The notes under the pieces are model-generated. The model was not told the DNA's origin and searched no databases. It saw nothing but the letters and a program-made list of their open reading frames with translations. From Nitrosomonadaceae bacterium (GTDB taxonomy: Bacteria; Pseudomonadota; Gammaproteobacteria; Burkholderiales; Nitrosomonadaceae), in NCBI GenBank assembly GCA_014190895.1, contig BJGV01000002.1, forward strand, positions 1-64,000: DNA of 64,000 bases, read 5' to 3'. This document shows, in pieces, positions 18,249 to 32,194 of this stretch. The translations under genes and the position numbers were made by a program. The first letter of the stretch is position 1; each line of letters opens with the position of its first letter.

Positions 18249-18898
18249 AATGTTAGTTCTCCATGACTGAGCGCTAGAATACGTTGCTGGGCATTGCCAA
18301 GTAGCCCCGTATTATGAGTAGCAATCAGTACAGTTATCCCTACTTGATGAAGTGATTTAAATATATTTATTATGTCATTAGCATAATCAGTATCAAGATT
18401 GGCTGTTGGTTCATCAGCAATTAGAATAGATGGGCGACCAACTACCGCACGAGCGACACACAGTCGCTGTCGTTCGCTTCCTGATAGAGTTATGGGACGG
18501 GATTTTGCATTCTTTAGCAATCCTACCTTATCAAGCGCGGCATATACTCTTTCGGTTGCTGTTTTAAAATCAAAACCATTAATTTGCAACGGCAATAGCA
18601 CGTTATCAAAAACGGTACGGTCAAATAAAATTTTTTGATCTTGAAATACCAAACCTAAGTTGCGACGTAAAAATGAAATCTCATTGCTGTTAAGGGCGGC
18701 CAAGTTCTGACCATTAATAACTATACTACCGGTAGTGGGGCGTTCAATGGCGGCAATAAGCTTTAATAACGTGCTTTTTCCAGCACCAGAGTGGCCGGTA
18801 ATAAAGACCATTTCTGCTGGTTCAATAGTGAAATTGATATTTTTTAATGCTTCGAAACCACTCAGATAGCGTTTGTAGACACCACTAAAGCTGATCAT
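18245..18898 (-). CDS. ftsE: Cell division ATP-binding protein FtsE
   Basis: FtsE is the ABC ATPase of the FtsEX complex. The 217-residue chain has Walker A GHSGAGKST and Walker B ILIADEPTANLD. The signature reads LSGSERQR instead of the usual LSGGEQQR, so the second glycine of the C-loop is serine. DEPTANLD also replaces the common DEPTGNLD. The position between ftsY and ftsX makes the identity secure. The changed C-loop may alter ATPase rate but need not inactivate it. Confidence 0.95.
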   Translation of the reverse strand: MISFSGVYKRYLSGFEALKNINFTIEPAEMVFITGHSGAGKSTLLKLIAAIERPTTGSIVINGQNLAALNSNEISFLRRNLGLVFQDQKILFDRTVFDNVLLPLQINGFDFKTATERVYAALDKVGLLKNAKSRPITLSGSERQRLCVARAVVGRPSILIADEPTANLDTDYANDIINIFKSLHQVGITVLIATHNTGLLGNAQQRILALSHGELTL

Positions 18899-18944
18899 TT
18901 AGAATATCCCTAGAATGTACAAGCAAAGAATGTGTAATAAGGAA

Positions 18945-19892
18945 TTAATCAAACAAGGCCTCTACAAATTTTCTTGCATCGAAAGGCTTTAAGTCATTTA
19001 TGTTTTCACCCATCCCGATAAAATATAAGGGCAATGTATTGTCCTGACGTATCTTAGCAATAGCAGCAATAATCCCACCCTTGGCGGTGCCATCGAGTTT
19101 GGTGACCACTAAACCAGTAATTTTTAGCGCATTATCGAATGCCTCTACTTGATTGATTGCGTTTTGACCAATGTTAGCATCTAACACTAATAACACTTCA
19201 TGTGGCGCTCCCTGTTTGGCCTTGGCAATCACACGTTTTATTTTTTTAATTTCTTCCATTAGATGTAATTGTGTGGCTAGTCTCCCAGCGGTGTCTGCCA
19301 AAACAATATCTATATTTCTTGCCTTGGCAGCATTAATCGCATCAAATATTACCGACGCAGGATCACCATTTTTTTGACTACTATCCTGGGCAATAACGGG
19401 TACATTGTTACGCTCACCCCAAGCGATGAGCTGTTCGCGTGCAGCAGCTCGGAAGGTGTCGCCAGCAGCAAGTAATACAGATTTTCCTTGAGATTGAAAA
19501 TAATGAGCAAGTTTCCCAATAGAGGTGGTTTTTCCTGCTCCATTTACACCCGCCAACATAATAACAAATGGTTTCTCTGTATCAGTATCAAATGACCGTG
19601 CTAGCGGAGCCAGCAATGCAAAGAGGACCTCTTGTAAAGCCCCTCGTAACTGTGCTGCATCGGTCAGATTTTCGCTTTTTACTTTTTTTCGTAGTGCGTC
19701 AAGTAACCAAGTGGTTGCGTTTACACCGGCATCCGCGGTAAGTAATATAGCCTCTAGTTCTTCATAGAGAACCTCATCTATTTTTCCGCCACCAAGTAAG
19801 CTGGACAAATGTTTGCCAAAACTTTCTCGTGTTTGAGAGAGGCCTAGTTTTATTTCAGAGATCCAATTTTTAGTCATGATTTTGGCGACCAT
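18945..19892 (-). CDS. ftsY: Signal recognition particle receptor FtsY
   Basis: FtsY is the SRP receptor GTPase that delivers ribosomes to the inner membrane. The 315-residue chain contains the N domain and the G domain, with G1 AGVNGAGKTTSIGKLA, the DTAGR motif and TKLDGTAKGG. The long acidic A domain found in E. coli FtsY is absent, giving a short form like that in many bacteria. The start may be MVAK at 19892 or MTKN at 19877. Confidence 0.95.
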   Translation of the reverse strand: MVAKIMTKNWISEIKLGLSQTRESFGKHLSSLLGGGKIDEVLYEELEAILLTADAGVNATTWLLDALRKKVKSENLTDAAQLRGALQEVLFALLAPLARSFDTDTEKPFVIMLAGVNGAGKTTSIGKLAHYFQSQGKSVLLAAGDTFRAAAREQLIAWGERNNVPVIAQDSSQKNGDPASVIFDAINAAKARNIDIVLADTAGRLATQLHLMEEIKKIKRVIAKAKQGAPHEVLLVLDANIGQNAINQVEAFDNALKITGLVVTKLDGTAKGGIIAAIAKIRQDNTLPLYFIGMGENINDLKPFDARKFVEALFD

Positions 19893-19998
19893 AGGGTTTT
19901 TTCAGATTTAAATGAACCCAGTATTCTGATAGGCTGTCATAGTAGTCAAATATTAGAAGTGTAATTTTATTCCGTTTACTTAAACTTAGGCTATTAAA

Positions 19999-21399
19999 AT
20001 GAAATCTGTTCCCAACTTTGCTTTTCATTTTCTCGGCACACAGATCGCCATCATAACTTTGGCCTCATTGGCTTCATTTGCGACCTTTGCCAATCCACAC
20101 GAGTACATCCTTGCTAACGGCCTTAAATTAATTGTCAAAGAAGACCATCGTTCACCGGTAGTAATTTCTCAGATTTGGTATAAAGCGGGCAGTATTGATG
20201 AGTTAAACGGTACTACAGGCATTGCTCATGCATTGGAGCACATGATGTTTAAGGGAACGAAAAAGGTTCGCGCGGGTGAATTCTCAAGGCGCATTGCAGA
20301 GGCGGGTGGGCGTGATAATGCGTTCACAGGCCAAGATTACACAGCGTATTTTCAACAATTACACAAATCCAGACTCTCATTAGCAATGGGTCTAGAGGCC
20401 GACCGGATGCGCAACTTAAAATTAACCAAGGAAGATTTTATCAAGGAAATTAAGGTGGTAATGGAAGAGCGCCGATTGCGTACCGATGATCAGCCTCGCT
20501 CAGTAATGCATGAAAAAATGATGGCTGTAGCTTATCAATCACATCCATATGCCCGGCCGATTATTGGCTGGATGAATGATTTGGAGAATATGAGCGTACA
20601 TGATGCACAGGATTGGTACGATCGTTGGTATTCGCCCAATAACGCTGTATTAGTAGTGATAGGAGATGTAAATCCGATAGAGGTGTTTTCTCTAGCACAG
20701 AAACATTATGGCAAGATTAAATCTCGCCCCGTGCCGTCTCTGGCTGCACGTAAACCCCAGGTGGAGCCACCACAAATCGGGACCAAGCGATTGGTAGTAA
20801 AAGCGCCGGCACAATTGTCTTATCTCGTAATGGGCTATCATGCACCAGCGCTGCGCAATGCCGATACAGACTGGGAACCATATGCACTGGAGATGTTGGC
20901 GGGAGTATTGGACAGTAATGCGTCTTCTAGACTGAATAAGGAATTGGTACGTAATCAGCGCATTGCTAGTTCAGTAAATGCAAGTTACGATTTCGCCGTG
21001 CGTGGTCCCAGTATGTTTTATCTTGAGGGCACGCCTAGCGAAGGAAAAACTGTGACAGAATTGGAGGTATCTTTGCGCGGGGAGATAGAGAAACTTATAC
21101 GTAATGGCGTAACCGAAGAAGAGCTTACACGCGTTAAAGCCCAAGTAATAGCGAGCCACGTGTTCCAGCTTGACTCAACATTTTATCAGGCGATGCAGAT
21201 CGGTAAATTAGAGACCATTGGATTGTCCCATCGCGATTTAGACGTGATGTTAAAAAAACTACAATTTGTCACTGCTGAGCAGGTGCGCGAGGTAGCAAAA
21301 AAATATCTGATAGATGATGCCTTGACCGTTGCAATGCTAGATCCTCAGCCATTGGAAGAGCGATCTCTGGTTCCCTCATTTAGTGAGTTGCGACATTGA
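19999..21399 (+). CDS. M16 zinc metallopeptidase (catalytic member of a pair)
   Basis: The 466-residue protein has a signal peptide ending near TFA. It carries the inverted zinc motif H77-A-L-E80-H81 with a downstream glutamate ligand in the VVMEERRLRTDD region. Two M16 domains follow. Secreted M16 peptidases usually come as a pair of one active and one inactive subunit, and the next gene fits as the partner. The substrate is unknown. Divergent from ftsY, as in many proteobacteria. Confidence 0.93.
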   Translation: MKSVPNFAFHFLGTQIAIITLASLASFATFANPHEYILANGLKLIVKEDHRSPVVISQIWYKAGSIDELNGTTGIAHALEHMMFKGTKKVRAGEFSRRIAEAGGRDNAFTGQDYTAYFQQLHKSRLSLAMGLEADRMRNLKLTKEDFIKEIKVVMEERRLRTDDQPRSVMHEKMMAVAYQSHPYARPIIGWMNDLENMSVHDAQDWYDRWYSPNNAVLVVIGDVNPIEVFSLAQKHYGKIKSRPVPSLAARKPQVEPPQIGTKRLVVKAPAQLSYLVMGYHAPALRNADTDWEPYALEMLAGVLDSNASSRLNKELVRNQRIASSVNASYDFAVRGPSMFYLEGTPSEGKTVTELEVSLRGEIEKLIRNGVTEEELTRVKAQVIASHVFQLDSTFYQAMQIGKLETIGLSHRDLDVMLKKLQFVTAEQVREVAKKYLIDDALTVAMLDPQPLEERSLVPSFSELRH

Positions 21400-21490
21400 G
21401 TCTTAAGGGTGGATTGGCCATGAATAGGAATTAATTGACGATAAACATACAAGTTTCACCCATGTTAAATTTTTAATGGAATTTTTATAG

Positions 21491-22795
21491 ATGATACGTT
21501 TTTTATTTTTTTTATTTTTAAGTATTTGTTCTCAGACAACTTTTGCTGTCTTGCCGATTCAGCACTGGCAAACATCCTCCGGTGCAAAGGTATATTTTAT
21601 TGAGAGTCACAATCTGCCGATATTGGATGTTGGTGTGGACTTTGTCGCAGGTAGCGGCACCGATAAGCCAGAAAAATCAGGGCGCGCTAGTTTAACGCTG
21701 CATTTATTGGATCTTGGTGCAGGGAGTTTATCTGAAGACCAGATTTCCAAAACATTGGCCGATGTGGGGGCACAATTAAGTGTTCACTTTAATCAAGATC
21801 GTGCTGGTGTTCTGTTGCGGACCTTGAGTGGTGAACGTGAGCGTGAGCAAGCGCTAGGCATATTATCTCATATGATACAGCGTCCAGATTTCCCAGAAGA
21901 TGTAATGGAGCGTGAGCGCACAAGAGTTATTGCGGGGCTGAAAGAGGCAGAAACCAAACCCGAGTATATTGCTGACCGCACACTGAAGAAAATGCTCTAT
22001 GGCAACCATCCTTATGGCCTAGGTAGTTCGGGTGAGATAACTTCATTAAGTACATTGCGGCGCCAAGATTTGGTTGATTTCCATCGCTCTAATTACGTTA
22101 GCTCAAATGCGGTAGTGTCTATCATGGGCGATGTGAATTACGCCGAGGCGACCGTCATTGCCGAGAGACTATCGAAGGATTTGCCAAAAGGCGAATCAGG
22201 AGATTCCTTGCCACCAGCAACCCCACCTATTTCTGAAACCAAGAGAATTTCTCATCCGGCGACACAAAGTCATATCCTCACCGCTTATATAGGGTTGCGA
22301 CGTGATGATCCCGACTACTACCCTTTGGTAGTTGGGAATTATATCCTTGGTGGTGGTGGTTTTGCCTCGCGTTTGATGGCGGAAATTCGTGAGAAACGTG
22401 GATTGGCCTATAGTGTTTATAGCAGTTTTTCTCCATTAAAAGAAATGGGCCCGTTTGAAATCAGTCTGCAGACGAAGAAAGAACAGTCTGAGGAGGCTTT
22501 AAAATTTACTCGAGATGTCCTGACTAATTTCATTGCTAGTGGCCCAACAGAAAAGGAGCTGATTGCAGCGAGACGAAACATTATTGATGGTTTCCCACTT
22601 CGTATAGATAGCAATAAGAAGATTATAGAGTACCTTGCTGTGATAGGCTTTTACAGTCTTCCCTTGAGTTATTTTGATGATTATGTGAAGGCGGTGGGTA
22701 AAGTGACTGTAGCACAAATTAGAGAAGCCTTTCGCCGACGTATTGACTCACAAGGAATGGTAACAGTCATAGTGGGGGCTATAGAAGAGAAATAA
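21491..22795 (+). CDS. M16 peptidase-like protein, zinc site lost (non-catalytic partner)
   Basis: The 434-residue protein has a signal peptide ending near TFA and two M16 domains. At the place of HxxEH it has LTLHLLDLG, so the zinc ligands are missing. The conserved C-terminal EKRGLAYSVYS segment that helps bind substrate in M16 partners is present. It follows the active M16 gene by 91 bases, and the two probably form a heterodimer. The loss of the zinc motif is seen directly; the pairing is inferred from the family. Confidence 0.92.
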   Translation: MIRFLFFLFLSICSQTTFAVLPIQHWQTSSGAKVYFIESHNLPILDVGVDFVAGSGTDKPEKSGRASLTLHLLDLGAGSLSEDQISKTLADVGAQLSVHFNQDRAGVLLRTLSGEREREQALGILSHMIQRPDFPEDVMERERTRVIAGLKEAETKPEYIADRTLKKMLYGNHPYGLGSSGEITSLSTLRRQDLVDFHRSNYVSSNAVVSIMGDVNYAEATVIAERLSKDLPKGESGDSLPPATPPISETKRISHPATQSHILTAYIGLRRDDPDYYPLVVGNYILGGGGFASRLMAEIREKRGLAYSVYSSFSPLKEMGPFEISLQTKKEQSEEALKFTRDVLTNFIASGPTEKELIAARRNIIDGFPLRIDSNKKIIEYLAVIGFYSLPLSYFDDYVKAVGKVTVAQIREAFRRRIDSQGMVTVIVGAIEEK

Positions 22796-22834
22796 TGTCG
22801 ATGTATTTTAAATACCCCTAGAGTTCTTTGCTAA

Positions 22835-23372
22835 ATGCTTTCAAATCAAAATAAAATTCGCATTATCGGTGGGAAATGGCGAACTCGTAGCATTACTTTT
22901 TCAAATAGTACGGGCTTGCGCCCCACTCCAAATCGGGTACGGGAAACTGTATTTAATTGGCTGGGGCAGGATCTGACTGGCAAGACATGTCTTGATTTGT
23001 TTGCGGGTAGCGGAGCAATGGGGTTTGAGGCCTCGTCTCGGGGGGCTGAACAGGTAGTGATGGTAGAATCAGATCCTAAGGTATTTTGTACGCTACAGAG
23101 TAATTTGCAAAAACTAGAGGCAATTCAGATAGAGGTAGTATTGATAGATGCGCTTAAATTTATTGCTTCTAATCAAAAACTTTTCGATATAATTTTTTTG
23201 GACCCACCTTACCAACTCGATTTGTTGTCTAAAATGTTATCCCTGATCTTGCCGCATCTTAAGAAACACGGGATAGTGTATGTGGAAGATTGTAATCTTT
23301 TAGAGTTTGGCGGGGATTGGTTAGTTTGGCGTTACGGCCGGGCTGGTAAGGTACACTATCAATTGTTAAAAT

Positions 23373-23389
<17 letters not shown>
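22835..23389 (+). CDS. rsmD: 16S rRNA (guanine-966-N2) methyltransferase
   Basis: RsmD methylates G966 of 16S rRNA. The 184-residue protein shows IIGGKWRTR, LRPTPNRVRETVFNWL, the SAM motif CLDLFAGSGAMGFEA and the catalytic LDPPY (the N/DPPY motif of amino-methyltransferases). It overlaps coaD by 17 bases, an arrangement found in many bacteria. Confidence 0.96.
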
Positions 23390-24859
<1,470 letters not shown>

Positions 24860-25091
24860 AATCTACGAGACTGGCCCGCATCCTTATTTAAATTAATTGC
24901 CATTAACAGAATATTATAACAAATATAATAGAATCTCCTGCCTTTTCGGTCAAGAAGAAAGCCCCAGATCCAGTTTTTTGGATATGGACACAATTAGTGC
25001 TATCAATAGCCAAGCCCCCAGCGTCTTTAGGAGCTGCTATGAATTTCAAGATAATATTTGTCCTAATTCAGGGCATCTTGATAAGCATCTC

Positions 25092-25120
25092 TTGACAGTT
25101 TTTTTATGAGATATTAGAAT
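25092..25120 (+). promoter_or_regulatory. Sigma-70 promoter of the atp operon
   Basis: TTGACA at 25092-25097 is followed after exactly 17 bases by TAGAAT at 25115-25120. This matches the consensus at 11 of 12 positions. Transcription would begin near 25127, which favours the second in-frame ATG of atpI (25149) as the start codon. Confidence 0.75.
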
Positions 25121-25148
25121 CTCGCCTTTCATGCGTTGTGCTTTGCTC

Positions 25149-25511
25149 ATGGAATCCAGCGTACACTATACGGCAAGACTGCAGATTGTAATCTTGGCAA
25201 TAGTCGGGATTTTAGGCTATGTCTTGGAAGGACAGGTATTGGCGACAGGGGCTGTATATGGCTCTGTTATTGCATTAATAAATACTTTATTGTTACTCTG
25301 GCGCATGCGACCTAGCAAGCAAAGCATGTTGCTCGAGACGCACAAGCATCTGTGGTTGTTTTATCGCTCTAGTTTGGAGCGTTTTGTGATTGTATCTGTT
25401 CTTCTTGTGCTTGGAATGGGGCTGTTAAAACTTGCCCCGGTAGCCGTTTTAATTAGTTTTGTATTGGGACAGTTTGCTTGGGTAATCGCCCCTCTAAAAT
25501 GCGAAAAATAA
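25149..25511 (+). CDS. atpI: ATP synthase subunit I
   Basis: AtpI is a small membrane protein encoded first in many atp operons and linked to c-ring assembly or Mg2+ supply. The product has four hydrophobic segments, as the family does. I use the ATG at 25149 (MESSVHY) because the putative promoter would put the transcription start almost on the first ATG at 25131. It is 12 bases upstream of atpB. Confidence 0.85.
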   Translation: MESSVHYTARLQIVILAIVGILGYVLEGQVLATGAVYGSVIALINTLLLLWRMRPSKQSMLLETHKHLWLFYRSSLERFVIVSVLLVLGMGLLKLAPVAVLISFVLGQFAWVIAPLKCEK

Positions 25512-26408
<897 letters not shown>

Positions 26409-26435
26409 TTTTTTTTTGCATCACTTTTTTTATAG

Positions 26436-26681
<246 letters not shown>

Positions 26682-26714
26682 AGTTACCACCTATAATTTA
26701 GGAAAGGTTCTTAC

Positions 26715-27185
26715 ATGAATATCAATGCTACTTTGCTCGGACAAACAATCATGTTTATCTTGTTTGTCTGGTTTTGTATGAAATTTGTGTGGCCACCCAT
26801 TATGCAAGCGCTTAGTGAGCGTAAGAAACAAATTGCAGATGGTCTCGCGGCGGGCGAACGTGGTAAGCATGAGTTGGAGTTAGCTTCTAAGCGCGCTACA
26901 GAGAATCTGCGCGAGGCAAAGCAGAGGGCTTCTGAAATTATAGCCCAAGCTGAAAAACGGGCCTCTCAAGTTATTGAAGAGGCAAAAGGAACAGCTAAAG
27001 ATGAAAGTAATCGCATCCTTGTTGGTGCCAAAGCCGAAGTTGAACAGGAGGTATTTCGTGCTAAAGAAGCGTTGCGTCAACAGGTGGCTGATTTGGCGAT
27101 AGCTGGTGCGACAAAAATCTTACAACGTGAAGTGGACGCTCAAACGCATGCCGACCTGCTTTTATCAATAAGGGCGGAACTATAA
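26715..27185 (+). CDS. atpF: ATP synthase Fo subunit b
   Basis: Subunit b is the peripheral stalk. It has one N-terminal membrane helix ([17 protein letters not shown]) and then a long charged coiled coil rich in Ala, Glu, Lys and Arg. The 156-residue length matches E. coli b, and there is a single b gene, so a b2 homodimer is expected. Confidence 0.97.
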   Translation: MNINATLLGQTIMFILFVWFCMKFVWPPIMQALSERKKQIADGLAAGERGKHELELASKRATENLREAKQRASEIIAQAEKRASQVIEEAKGTAKDESNRILVGAKAEVEQEVFRAKEALRQQVADLAIAGATKILQREVDAQTHADLLLSIRAEL

Positions 27186-27188
27186 ATA

Positions 27189-27725
27189 ATGGCTGAAGCG
27201 CTTACAATCGCACGTCCCTATGCCGAAGCAGTTTTTAGGTTGGCTAAGACAAAGAATGCCTTGTCTGCGTGGTCTGATATGTTGCAGCTTGCAGCAACGG
27301 TAACTAGCGATGAACGTATTCGTGCCCTTATCGGTAATCCAAAAATTTCCGCTAAACATCTGGGCGAGTTGTTGCTTGGGATATGCGGTAATAAGTTGAG
27401 CATTGAAGGCTGCAATTTTATTTTATTGTTAATAGAAAATGCTCGGGTTGAGTTATTGCCACAGGTAAGAGATTTATTTGAACAATTAAAAACACAACAT
27501 GAGGGCGTATTAGAGGCTAAAGTAATTTCTGCATTTGCTATGAGTGACTTGCAATTAAAGAATTTGGTGGCGGGTCTCGAAGCCAAGTTCAAGCGTAAAA
27601 TAGAGGCTAAAGTAAGTATAAATAAGGAATTGATAGGCGGGGTAAAAATTGAAATTGGGGATGAGGTGCTAGACGCCTCTGTGCGCGGTAAACTAGAAGC
27701 TATGTCCATTGCTCTTAAAAGCTAG
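27189..27725 (+). CDS. atpH: ATP synthase F1 subunit delta
   Basis: Delta joins the peripheral stalk to the top of F1. The 178-residue protein starts with the family motif TIARPYAEAVFRLAK and ends with the conserved LIGGVKIEIGDEVLDASVRGKL. It is three bases downstream of atpF. Confidence 0.97.
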   Translation: MAEALTIARPYAEAVFRLAKTKNALSAWSDMLQLAATVTSDERIRALIGNPKISAKHLGELLLGICGNKLSIEGCNFILLLIENARVELLPQVRDLFEQLKTQHEGVLEAKVISAFAMSDLQLKNLVAGLEAKFKRKIEAKVSINKELIGGVKIEIGDEVLDASVRGKLEAMSIALKS

Positions 27726-27737
27726 GAGTCATAAGAA

Positions 27738-29279
27738 ATGCAGTTAAATCCATCTGAAATTAGTGAACTGATTAAAAACAAAATAGAGGGGCTTGCCGTT
27801 ACATCGGAGGTTCGTACGCAAGGTACCATTGTCTCGGTAACTGACGGCATTGTACGCGTTCATGGACTATCTGATGTGATGCAGGGCGAAATGCTGGAAT
27901 TTCCAGGTAACACTTTTGGTCTTGCGCTCAATCTTGAACGAGATTCTGTTGGTGCGGTTATTCTGGGCGCATACGAGCATATTACTGAAGGCGATACCGT
28001 TAAATGTACTGGCCGTATTCTGGAAGTGCCGGTGGGTGAAGGACTAATGGGCCGAGTTGTAAATGCCCTGGGGCAGCCAATAGATGGGAAGGGTCCAATA
28101 ACTGCACAAGGTTCCGAGCCGATTGAGAAAATTGCACCAGGTGTGATTTGGCGTCAATCAGTTAACCAGCCGGTGCAGACTGGATTGAAATCGATTGATG
28201 CCATGGTTCCTGTGGGGCGCGGCCAGCGGGAATTGATTATTGGCGACCGCCAAACTGGTAAAACTGCGGTAGCAATAGATGCGATTATCAATCAAAAGGG
28301 CGAGAACATGGTGTGTATTTATGTTGCGATTGGACAGAAAGCCTCGTCTATTGCAAACGTAGTACGAAAATTGGAAGAACATGGCGCTATGGAATATACC
28401 ATTGTAGTTGCCGCTACTGCGTCTGAGTCGGCAGCGATGCAATTTATCGCGCCCTACTCTGGCTGTACTATGGGTGAATACTTTCGCGATAAAGGCGAGG
28501 ATGCTCTTATTATCTATGACGATTTGACTAAGCAAGCATGGGCGTATCGGCAAATTTCATTGTTGCTTCGTCGTCCACCCGGTCGCGAAGCCTACCCTGG
28601 AGATGTATTTTATTTGCACTCTCGCTTGTTAGAGCGAGCTGCCAGAGTTAGTGCTGCGTACGTAGAAAAAGCTACGAAAGGAGCAGTTAAAGGCAAAACT
28701 GGCTCACTTACTGCAATGCCCGTAATTGAGACCCAAGCAGGGGACGTTACCGCTTTTGTACCCACTAATGTAATCTCGATTACTGACGGCCAGATCTTTT
28801 TGGAAACAGACTTGTTTAATGCAGGTATCCGTCCCGCAATTAATGCAGGGGTGTCAGTATCGCGCGTAGGCGGTGCAGCGCAAACTAAAGTTATTAAAAA
28901 ACTAGGTGGCGGTGTACGTTTGGCTCTTGCACAATATCGTGAATTAGCGGCCTTTGCACAATTCGCATCCGATCTTGACGAGGCCACCCGTAAGCAATTA
29001 GAGCGAGGCAAAATGGTGACCGAACTGATGAAGCAAGCGCAATATGCTACTTTAAGCGTATCTGAAATGGCGCTCACATTATTTGCCGTTAATAAGGGTT
29101 ACTTAGATGATGTGGAGGTTAGGCGTGCATTAGCATTTGAGGCGGCTCTAAAAGGTTATATGCGGAGTAAATATAGCGTCATTATGGACAAGATTGAGAC
29201 TAGCAAAGATCTTGATGCCGCAACTGAGAAAGATCTGGATGCTGCAATTCAAGATTTTAAGAAAAACGGAACATACTAA
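27738..29279 (+). CDS. atpA: ATP synthase F1 subunit alpha
   Basis: Alpha binds nucleotide at non-catalytic sites and completes the catalytic sites. The 513-residue chain has Walker [10 protein letters not shown], the [31 protein letters not shown] region with the arginine finger segment further on (VSRVGGAAQ), and normal length. Confidence 0.98.
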   Translation: MQLNPSEISELIKNKIEGLAVTSEVRTQGTIVSVTDGIVRVHGLSDVMQGEMLEFPGNTFGLALNLERDSVGAVILGAYEHITEGDTVKCTGRILEVPVGEGLMGRVVNALGQPIDGKGPITAQGSEPIEKIAPGVIWRQSVNQPVQTGLKSIDAMVPVGRGQRELIIGDRQTGKTAVAIDAIINQKGENMVCIYVAIGQKASSIANVVRKLEEHGAMEYTIVVAATASESAAMQFIAPYSGCTMGEYFRDKGEDALIIYDDLTKQAWAYRQISLLLRRPPGREAYPGDVFYLHSRLLERAARVSAAYVEKATKGAVKGKTGSLTAMPVIETQAGDVTAFVPTNVISITDGQIFLETDLFNAGIRPAINAGVSVSRVGGAAQTKVIKKLGGGVRLALAQYRELAAFAQFASDLDEATRKQLERGKMVTELMKQAQYATLSVSEMALTLFAVNKGYLDDVEVRRALAFEAALKGYMRSKYSVIMDKIETSKDLDAATEKDLDAAIQDFKKNGTY

Positions 29280-29282
29280 AAA

Positions 29283-30170
29283 ATGGCCGGTAGCAGAGAA
29301 ATACGCAACAAGATTAAGAGCGTAAAAAATACGCAGAAGATCACGCGTGCCATGGAAATGGTGGCGGCTTCTAAAATGCGCAAAGCACAGGAGCGCATGA
29401 AAAAAGCCCGTCCTTATGGCGATAAGATTCGTAATGTTGCCGCACACATGAGTCGTGCTCACAGCGAATACCGTCATCCCTTTCTAGTGAAAAGAGATAC
29501 GGTTAAGCGTATTGGCATTATAGTGGTTACGTCTGATAAAGGTTTGTGTGGCGGCCTTAACACTAACGTTTTGCGCATGGCATTGGCAAAAATGAAAGCG
29601 TGGGAAGCTGAAAAGGAGCAAATTGAAGTTTGCTGTATCGGTAACAAAGGTTTGGGTTTTATGAACAGATTCGGGGCCAATATAGTATCGCATGTCGTCG
29701 GGTTAGGCGACGCTCCTAATTTAGAAAAGCTCATTGGTGCGGTGAAAGTGGTTCTTGATGGCTATACTCAGGATCGTTTTGATCAAGTGTTTATTTTTTA
29801 CACTCGTTTTATTAATACCATGAAACAAGAACCTATGATGGAACAGTTGTTGCCGTTATCCGATGCTCAGCTTCATAACGGGGATGAAGAAAATCACAGC
29901 AATCAGAATAATATATGGGACTACATTTATGAACCTGATGCTAAAACCGTGATCGATGAAATCATGACACGTTATGTAGAGGCAATAATTTATCAAGCGT
30001 TGACAGAAAACTTGGCTTCTGAACAATCTGCCAGAATGGTGGCAATGAAAGCTGCATCAGATAATGCCGGCAGCGTGATTGACGAACTTACATTAATTTA
30101 CAACAAGACCCGCCAAGCAGCTATTACAAAAGAGCTTTCCGAGATAGTCGGTGGCGCCGCTGCGGTTTAG
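29283..30170 (+). CDS. atpG: ATP synthase F1 subunit gamma
   Basis: Gamma is the central rotor shaft. The 295-residue chain begins [27 protein letters not shown] and ends with the long C-terminal helix containing [20 protein letters not shown], both hallmarks. A polar stretch near 200 ([13 protein letters not shown]) is a variable loop in this family. Confidence 0.97.
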   Translation: MAGSREIRNKIKSVKNTQKITRAMEMVAASKMRKAQERMKKARPYGDKIRNVAAHMSRAHSEYRHPFLVKRDTVKRIGIIVVTSDKGLCGGLNTNVLRMALAKMKAWEAEKEQIEVCCIGNKGLGFMNRFGANIVSHVVGLGDAPNLEKLIGAVKVVLDGYTQDRFDQVFIFYTRFINTMKQEPMMEQLLPLSDAQLHNGDEENHSNQNNIWDYIYEPDAKTVIDEIMTRYVEAIIYQALTENLASEQSARMVAMKAASDNAGSVIDELTLIYNKTRQAAITKELSEIVGGAAAV

Positions 30171-30191
30171 AGACTTCGATTTAGTATTTAA

Positions 30192-31577
<1,386 letters not shown>

Positions 31578-31589
31578 TAAAATAAAACT

Positions 31590-32015
31590 ATGGCAATGAC
31601 AATTCATGTAGATGTGGTAAGTGCTGAGCAGGCTATTTTTTCAGGAATAGCTGAAGTTGTGATTGTGCCAGCACAAATGGGTGAGGTAGGAATTTATCCG
31701 CGCCACGCACCCTTGATTACCAAGATGAAACCCGGGTCAGTTCGAATTAAGATACCCGATCAATCTGAAGAGGAACTAATTTATGTTTCTGGTGGAATGC
31801 TGGAAGTGCAACCCGGCATAGTGACTATTCTCGCCGATACTGCTGTACGTGGCGCTGATCTCGACGAAATAAAGGCCACCGAAGCCAAGAATCGTGCAGA
31901 GGATGCCATGAAAGACCGTTCTTCTGCGATTGATTATGCTCGAGCTGAAGCGGAATTAGCGGAGTCTGTGGCGCAAATTGCGACGATTCAGAAAATGCGA
32001 AATCGTGCACATTAA
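31590..32015 (+). CDS. atpC: ATP synthase F1 subunit epsilon
   Basis: Epsilon binds the base of gamma and can inhibit ATP hydrolysis. The N-terminal beta-sandwich is recognisable from [30 protein letters not shown] and [13 protein letters not shown]-terminal helical hairpin rich in Ala, Glu and Arg follows. The 141-residue length is normal. It closes the operon and is followed by a strong hairpin. Confidence 0.97.
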   Translation: MAMTIHVDVVSAEQAIFSGIAEVVIVPAQMGEVGIYPRHAPLITKMKPGSVRIKIPDQSEEELIYVSGGMLEVQPGIVTILADTAVRGADLDEIKATEAKNRAEDAMKDRSSAIDYARAEAELAESVAQIATIQKMRNRAH

Positions 32016-32020
32016 GCTCT

Positions 32021-32078
32021 TATTCTTCAGAAAAATAAAAAGACAACTACGGTTGTCTTTTTATTTTTCTGAAGAATA
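32021..32078. terminator. 27-bp perfect hairpin with UACG tetraloop after atpC
   Basis: Bases 32021-32047 and 32052-32078 are exact reverse complements. The 4-nt loop is TACG closed by C-G, a stable UNCG-class tetraloop. The inner stem AAAAGACAAC/GTTGTCTTTT followed by T-rich sequence acts as a classic terminator. Because the whole arm is symmetric it could stop transcription from either side. It separates the atp operon from glmU. Confidence 0.92.
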
Positions 32079-32194
32079 ATTTTCACCTTCAGAGACTGAT
32101 GTTAATTTCATGTGCACGATCAAGTTGCATTTAAGCTATGATCGACTCATCAGTGCATACTTTCTATTAATAACCTATTATTTTATCTGACATT

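Noticed and set aside
24897-25109. 70-residue plus-strand ORF between yggS and atpI
   Set aside because: No hydrophobic pattern, motif or good Shine-Dalgarno. It overlaps the region expected to hold the atp promoter.
28610-29077. 155-residue minus-strand ORF inside atpA
   Set aside because: Antisense shadow of atpA. The long minus-strand ORFs at 27218-27709, 30278-30745 and 43979-44428 are rejected for the same reason.
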